Assembly (NCBI RefSeq): GCF_946885955.1
Contig: NZ_CAMPHI010000063.1
Location: forward strand, 1-21,267
Length of the DNA: 21,267 bases
From: an uncultured Pseudomonas sp.
GTDB lineage: Bacteria > Pseudomonadota > Gammaproteobacteria > Pseudomonadales > Pseudomonadaceae
Direction: 5' to 3'
Position 1 is the first letter of the stretch, and each line of letters starts with the position of its first letter. Positions 17,530-21,267 of the stretch are shown piece by piece. The notes under the pieces are model-generated. The model had not been told where the DNA came from and did not search any database. It saw only the letters and a program-made list of their open reading frames with translations. Both the position numbers and the translations under genes were made by a program.

Positions 17530-18212
17530 CAGCTGTGGCTCGGCGAGTAGCTGTAGCCCAGGCCGCGGTGGGTCTGGATCGGCTCGGCGTCGGCCGCCAC
17601 CAAACGCAACTTGGCGCGCAGGCTTTTGATATGGCTGTCGATGCTGCGCTCGTAGCCGACGTCGACGGCGACGCCCAGGTGGTCGAGCAGTTGCTCGCGG
17701 CTGAACACCCGCTCGGGTTGGCCGAGCAGGGTTTGCAGCAGGCGGAATTCATGGCGGGTCAGACTCAGCAGCTGGCCGCGGTAGTGGATCTGCACCCGTT
17801 CGAGGTCCAGTTGGAACGGACCATTGGCCGCGGGCGCGACGGACTCGCGCGGGCCAACGCGCTTGAGAATGGCCTTGACCCGCGCCGCCAACTCCCGCGG
17901 GCTGAAGGGTTTGACCACATAATCGTCGGCGCCGATTTCCAGGCCCACGACCCGGTCGATTTCCTCGTTGCGCGCGGTGAGAAAGATCACCGGCACCTCG
18001 GAAAAGCGGCGCAAGCGTTTGCACGCCTCGAAGCCGCTGATATCCGGCAGGCCAACGTCAAGGATCAGCAGATCCGCCGGGCTACGCTCCTGCAAGGCCA
18101 GGGCCTCCTGCGCCAGGCTTAACCAGGTGGTGCTGAAGCCCTCGGCTTGCAAGGCATAGATCAGGGTATCGGCGATCGCGGCTTCGTCTTCGACAATCAA
18201 AATGTGCGGCAT
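17529..18212 (-). CDS. creB: Two-component response regulator CreB (OmpR family)
   Basis: A 227-residue regulator with receiver domain 1-115 (acid pocket Glu8/Asp9, phosphoacceptor Asp52 in LILDVGLPD, Thr79, Lys101 in VVKPFSPREL) and a C-terminal winged-helix DNA-binding domain (about 130-225; LTRHEFRLLQTLLGQPERVFSREQLLDHLG, then VGYERSIDSHIKSLRAKL). The ATG at 18212 is chosen because the receiver begins MPHILIVEDE there and AGGA lies 6 bases upstream; the longer open frame is rejected. It overlaps creC by one base. By family it activates creD through TTCAC direct repeats. The creB-creC-creD order is retained on this strand but interrupted by other genes. Confidence 0.93.
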   Translation of the reverse strand: MPHILIVEDEAAIADTLIYALQAEGFSTTWLSLAQEALALQERSPADLLILDVGLPDISGFEACKRLRRFSEVPVIFLTARNEEIDRVVGLEIGADDYVVKPFSPRELAARVKAILKRVGPRESVAPAANGPFQLDLERVQIHYRGQLLSLTRHEFRLLQTLLGQPERVFSREQLLDHLGVAVDVGYERSIDSHIKSLRAKLRLVAADAEPIQTHRGLGYSYSPSHS

Positions 18213-18334
18213 GGGCGTCCTGCTCGTGGGCAACTCGGCGAGGAGCCTGCGACAGCTGGCAAGCAGCGTCAAGCGGGGGCATGGCCGTGGTGATCCGGAG
18301 GCAATCTGGAAACGGTTTTCCAGGCGCAGATTTT

Positions 18335-18351
18335 CCCGGATTGCATCCGGG
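18335..18351. repeat. Short palindromic repeat CCCGGAT-tgc-ATCCGGG
   Basis: Perfect 7-bp inverted repeat with a 3-nt loop, followed by CTAC. The unit CCCGGATTGCATCCGGG plus CTAC resembles a palindromic intergenic repeat I recall in Pseudomonas and Xanthomonas genomes. It lies between creB and the chemoreceptor gene. Confidence 0.65.
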
Positions 18352-18366
18352 CTACACATGCAGCTT

Positions 18367-18437
18367 GTAGCCTGGGTTGAGCGCGGCGATACCCGGGGCG
18401 CCCTTTCCCGGGTGTCGCTTCGCTCGACCCGGGCTAC
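18367..18437. repeat. 71-base hairpin repeat (GTAGCCtGGG ... CCCGGGCTAC)
   Basis: An imperfect inverted repeat: the left arm begins GTAGCCTGGGTTGAGCG and the right arm ends CGCTCGACCCGGGCTAC, with pairing continuing inward through GGCGATACCCGGG and CCCGGGTGTCGC. It shares the GTAGCC/GGCTAC end with the shorter repeat 16 bases away. It lies downstream of the chemoreceptor stop (minus strand) and could act as its terminator. Confidence 0.7.
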
Positions 18438-18476
18438 GGATGACTACAAAACCCTAGGGGACATAGGTCTTGGCTT

Positions 18477-20507
18477 TCAGCCCAACTGAAAACGGCTGGT
18501 GTTGCGTTGCAGCCCCTGGCTGCCGTCGCGCAGTTTTTCCGCGGCGGAACTGACCTGTTGCGCGCCATCGAGCAGCGCCGTGGCGGCCTGGTCGACCTGC
18601 TGAATATTGCCGCTGACTTCATCGGCGGTCGCCGCCTGCTGTTCGGCGGCGGTGGCGATCTGCGCGAGGCGATCGCTGACCAGCTGCACCGACTCGACTA
18701 TCCCAGCCATATCCTCGCCCATGGCCAGTACGCTGCCGACATCGCCTTCGGCCTGGCGTACCGCCTCCTCCATCAAATCCACCGACTGGCCGACGACCCG
18801 GTGCAGGTCGCTGACGGTCTGGGCGATTTCCGCGGTGGAGTTCTGCGTGCGTTGCGACAGCGAGCGTACTTCGTCGGCGACCACGGCAAAGCCGCGGCCC
18901 TGGTCGCCGGCACGGGCGGCCTCGATCGCGGCGTTGAGCGCCAGCAGGTTGGTCTGCTCGGCGATGCCCTTGATCACATCCACCACCCGGGTGATCTGTT
19001 CGGTCTGGGTGCGCAGCTGTTGCAAGGCCTCGGCGCTCTCGCCCAGGCGGCTGCTGAGCTGACGCATGCTGGTGCTGGTGCGCGCGCTGCGCTGGTTGCT
19101 CTTGTCGGCGATTTCCCGGGTCTGCCCGGCCTCCACCGCGGCCTGCTCGCAACTCTGCGCGACGCTTTGCGCGGTCGCCGCCATTTCGGTGGCGGCGGCG
19201 GCAATCTGGCTCATCTGCCCCTGTTGCTGCTCGACCGCCGCCAGCGCGCCTTGCGCCTGGCTGCTCAATAGTTGCACGGTGCCGTCGAGGTTGCGGCTCT
19301 CCTGGTTGACCCCCTGCAGGGTCTCGTTCAACTGGGTTACCGCAGCATTCAGCGCCATCGCGATTTCCGCCAGATCATCCTGGCCGTGCACCTGGATCTG
19401 CTTGCGCAAATCGCCGTCACGCAGCGCCCCGGCGACATCGACGATACCCGCGGTACTGCGACGGATCGAGGCGTTCAGGCAAAGCAGCACATACAGCGCC
19501 AGGACGGTCAGCACCACGAAGCCGCCGATCACCTCGAACATGCCCGACTTGATATGCGTCCGGTACTTGCCCTGGCTCACCGCGAACTGCTGGTACAAGG
19601 CATCCTGCAGGGCCATTACCTGCGCCTGCAGGACGCTGACGCGCTGGACGAACTGATCCGGACTGACCGCCATCGGGTTGGCCTCGAAAATATCCCGATC
19701 GATTTCGGCGAAAAACAGATCGAGGCCTTTCTCGGCTTCGCTGAGCGGCCCTTCCAGGTTGACCATGGCATCCGGGGCGCTCTTTCTCAGGCTGACCCCG
19801 GCTTTGATCACCTGGCTGCGCGCCTCGTCGAGGTTACGCCGCAGGTCGCGCATCAACACCCGGCTCTGCAGGGTGAAGTGCTGGGAAAGCACCGCGCCAT
19901 AGCCATTGCTGATGAAGCTGCCGAGGTGTTCGCGCAAGCGCGGCAGAGTGAAGGTCAGCTGCTCCATTATCAGGTAGGTATCGATATTCGGGTCGAGGAT
20001 CAGACCGCTGTCGGTTGCCACCTGTTCGCGCAGGGCCATCAACTGCAAGAGGGTTTTTTGGTAACGCAGCAGGGCATCCGGTAATGCCATTTTGCCCACA
20101 GCCGCTACCGAGATATCACCGCGCATGTTTTGCAACTGCGTCAATTGTTCGCGCGCAGACGCACTGATGGCGTCAGTTTCCAGGCGCTCGTTCACCTTCG
20201 TCAGGGCCTCGTCGAGAGCCCCGGCGCTTTGCTTGAGCAGCGCTTCGGCCGGCCGGTCGGTGCCCTTCCAGCGCGAGAACAGCGTGCGCTGTTCGAGCAG
20301 GCTGTCCTGCACTTCGCCGAGTGCCTGAATCCCACTCATCCCGTCAAGCTCGCGGTCGATCAGCTGCAGGCGCGCCAGCTGATCACTGCTGATCACCCAG
20401 AGCGCGTAGCCCATGGGCAGTACGAATAGCACGAACAGCAATTGGAATTTGCGCGCAAAGCTGAACCGCTCCAATAGCCGCACACCTGGCGTAAGTAATG
20501 GCGTCAT
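18477..20507 (-). CDS. Methyl-accepting chemotaxis protein
   Basis: A 676-residue chemoreceptor. Transmembrane helices at about 19-40 and 322-345 flank a 280-residue, mostly helical periplasmic sensor with the motif LILDPNIDTYLIMEQL (169-184), seen in helical-bundle sensors. HAMP covers about 346-398, and the cytoplasmic coiled coil has the conserved tip IAEQTNLLALNAAIEAARAG (515-534) followed by DQGRGFAVVADEVRSLSQRT. The C-terminus ends SRFQLG with no CheR/CheB-tethering pentapeptide. GAGGT lies 7 bases before the ATG at 20507. The ligand cannot be read from the sequence. No flagellar sigma (FliA) promoter was recognised upstream, and there are no che genes nearby. Confidence 0.93.
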   Translation of the reverse strand: MTPLLTPGVRLLERFSFARKFQLLFVLFVLPMGYALWVISSDQLARLQLIDRELDGMSGIQALGEVQDSLLEQRTLFSRWKGTDRPAEALLKQSAGALDEALTKVNERLETDAISASAREQLTQLQNMRGDISVAAVGKMALPDALLRYQKTLLQLMALREQVATDSGLILDPNIDTYLIMEQLTFTLPRLREHLGSFISNGYGAVLSQHFTLQSRVLMRDLRRNLDEARSQVIKAGVSLRKSAPDAMVNLEGPLSEAEKGLDLFFAEIDRDIFEANPMAVSPDQFVQRVSVLQAQVMALQDALYQQFAVSQGKYRTHIKSGMFEVIGGFVVLTVLALYVLLCLNASIRRSTAGIVDVAGALRDGDLRKQIQVHGQDDLAEIAMALNAAVTQLNETLQGVNQESRNLDGTVQLLSSQAQGALAAVEQQQGQMSQIAAAATEMAATAQSVAQSCEQAAVEAGQTREIADKSNQRSARTSTSMRQLSSRLGESAEALQQLRTQTEQITRVVDVIKGIAEQTNLLALNAAIEAARAGDQGRGFAVVADEVRSLSQRTQNSTAEIAQTVSDLHRVVGQSVDLMEEAVRQAEGDVGSVLAMGEDMAGIVESVQLVSDRLAQIATAAEQQAATADEVSGNIQQVDQAATALLDGAQQVSSAAEKLRDGSQGLQRNTSRFQLG

Positions 20508-20605
20508 AGAATGACCTCAACAAGTCCCTAGCGCACCCGAACGGGCACCACACTGAGTCAACCCAAGCAAGAACTGCGCCCGAATCAACTGGACTTGCAG
20601 AGTAG

Positions 20606-20631
20606 ATGCTCAGGTATTTTCTACTGAGCAT
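20606..20631. terminator. 8-bp hairpin between the retropepsin-like gene and the chemoreceptor gene
   Basis: Perfect inverted repeat ATGCTCAG / CTGAGCAT (20606-20613 and 20624-20631) with a 10-nt AT-rich loop, 14 bases after the stop of the upstream minus-strand gene. There is no T-run, so it may be a weak terminator, an mRNA stabiliser or an operator for the chemoreceptor. Confidence 0.4.
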
Positions 20632-20644
20632 AGAGCATTACGCG

Positions 20645-21148
20645 CTAACAGCCGGGAACAGACGCAGTGAAACGTTGCGCGGGATTGATCGCCGCGTCGA
20701 GTTCCTGCAGGGCCGAGGCGCCGATCAGCAATGGGTAGTTGAAATGGCTGCGGTCGGTCAGATTGACCTCGACCACTCGCTGCGCATCGCCCAGACAGAC
20801 TTCCAGCTCGATCACCGGGCGCTCGATAGGCTCCAGCTCGGCCACCTCCGTAACGCCCTCCTGAACCCGGCTCTTGATTTTGCTGAGCCGCGTCAGCGGT
20901 TGTTCGAACAGCGTGTCGTCGGCATTTTCGCTGGCCAGACGGAAGCGCACCCAGGGCTCGCCGTCACGCTGAAAGCGCTCGATATCCCTGGCCGACAGCG
21001 ACGTGGTCTTGGCCCCGGTATCCATCTTGGCCTCCAGGGTCTTACCGATTTGCGGCAATCTGATTTTTTCATAGCGGCCGTAAAGAGTCGGTTGCTCGGC
21101 CATTGCCGGTACTGCAAATAAGGTCAATAGAAGGGTAACGGTCTTCAC
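20645..21148 (-). CDS. Retropepsin-like protein of the RimK-associated 'ATP-dependent zinc protease' family (PF05618), exported
   Basis: A 167-residue protein if started at the GTG at 21148, which has GGAG 10 bases upstream and directly begins a signal peptide (KTVTLLLTLFAVPAMA, cleavage after AMA). An ATG at 21190 would add 14 residues (MFGESTIAIRRTDY) ahead of it and is less likely. The mature part has GRYEKIRLPQIGKTLEAKMD followed by TGAKTTSLSA, with Asp43 of the D-T-G-A aspartic-protease motif, and YPLLIGASAL near the end, as in retropepsin-like aspartic proteases. The name 'zinc protease' in databases is historical. From memory, a homologue (PA0462) adjoins creB in P. aeruginosa; here the chemoreceptor gene separates them. 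Confidence 0.8.
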   Translation of the reverse strand: MKTVTLLLTLFAVPAMAEQPTLYGRYEKIRLPQIGKTLEAKMDTGAKTTSLSARDIERFQRDGEPWVRFRLASENADDTLFEQPLTRLSKIKSRVQEGVTEVAELEPIERPVIELEVCLGDAQRVVEVNLTDRSHFNYPLLIGASALQELDAAINPAQRFTASVPGC

Positions 21149-21156
21149 GTAGTCGG

Positions 21157-21187
21157 TTCTCCGAATGGCTATGGTCGATTCTCCGAA
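21157..21187. repeat. Short direct repeat ahead of the retropepsin-like gene
   Basis: TTCTCCGAA occurs at 21157-21165 and 21179-21187. On the coding strand the unit is TTCGGAGAA(T/C)CGAC, 14 bases with one mismatch and a 22-base period, and it contains the GGAGAA ribosome binding site. It probably arose by local duplication. Confidence 0.5.
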
Positions 21188-21200
21188 CAACAGGAGCTAG

Positions 21201-21267
21201 GGTCTGTTGCCGTTTCATCGCGACCGCGCCGGAGCCTGTTTTAGCGCGAGGCAAGGCACGAGACGCG
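21201..21267. repeat. Left part of a second MITE-like or palindromic element (cut by the window edge)
   Basis: From TAGGGTCTGTTGCCGTTTC onward the sequence has no coding signal and carries the runs CCTGTTTTAGCGCGAGGC and AAGGCACGAGACGCG, which resemble one arm of palindromic repeats I recall from Pseudomonas intergenic regions. The other arm would lie beyond 21267, so the call is tentative. Confidence 0.4.

Overview
The window is about 21.3 kb of GC-rich chromosomal DNA from a gammaproteobacterium, almost certainly Pseudomonas in the broad sense. The grounds are creB/creC/creD homologues, a TrhP/YegQ homologue, an A-rich Crc/Hfq-type motif in two mRNA leaders, palindromic intergenic repeats of a kind I associate with Pseudomonas, and a HrpL-type promoter. 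I cannot name the species.

Layout. 1-94: the 5' end of trhP (minus). 201-2302: a terminator and a two-gene minus-strand operon for a sodium:solute symporter (VC_2705-type large subunit plus DUF4212 small subunit). Its leader has a catabolite-control motif and two competing promoter readings. 2496-4119: the most striking part, a hrp box followed by a type III chaperone gene and a C58 (YopT/HopN1-type) cysteine protease effector, read here as shcN-hopN1. A 159-bp palindromic MITE-like element lies just downstream (4233-4391). 4452-5832: a glutathione S-transferase-like gene converging on an unknown exported protein. 6042-9158: a large exported pullulanase with a Crc/Hfq-type motif before its start codon. 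9336-11039: creD and a small membrane protein (minus). 11040-11872: a long gene-poor stretch with a terminator-like hairpin. 11873-15516: plus-strand genes for a secreted subtilase, a nitrilase-superfamily amidohydrolase, a DUF6151/GFA-like zinc protein and an ArsN2-like acetyltransferase. 15521-15955: a two-CBS-domain protein (minus). 16099-18212: creC and creB, overlapping by one base (minus). 18335-18437: two hairpin repeats. 18477-20507: a chemoreceptor. 20645-21148: a retropepsin-like (RimK-associated family) protein. A partial second MITE-like element runs off the right edge.

How the parts relate. The cre two-component system (creB, creC) is separated from its usual partner creD by about 5 kb holding five unrelated genes. 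In P. aeruginosa, from memory, creB, creC and creD are contiguous, so this looks like an accessory insertion. The shcN-hopN1 pair is a self-contained virulence cassette: HrpL promoter, chaperone, effector, then a mobile-type repeat, set between metabolic genes. It implies, but does not show, a Hrp type III secretion system elsewhere in the genome. The symporter and the pullulanase, both carbon-acquisition functions, carry A-rich translational-control motifs, which fits catabolite repression.

All family calls come from reading the translated sequences and from memory. No database search was run.
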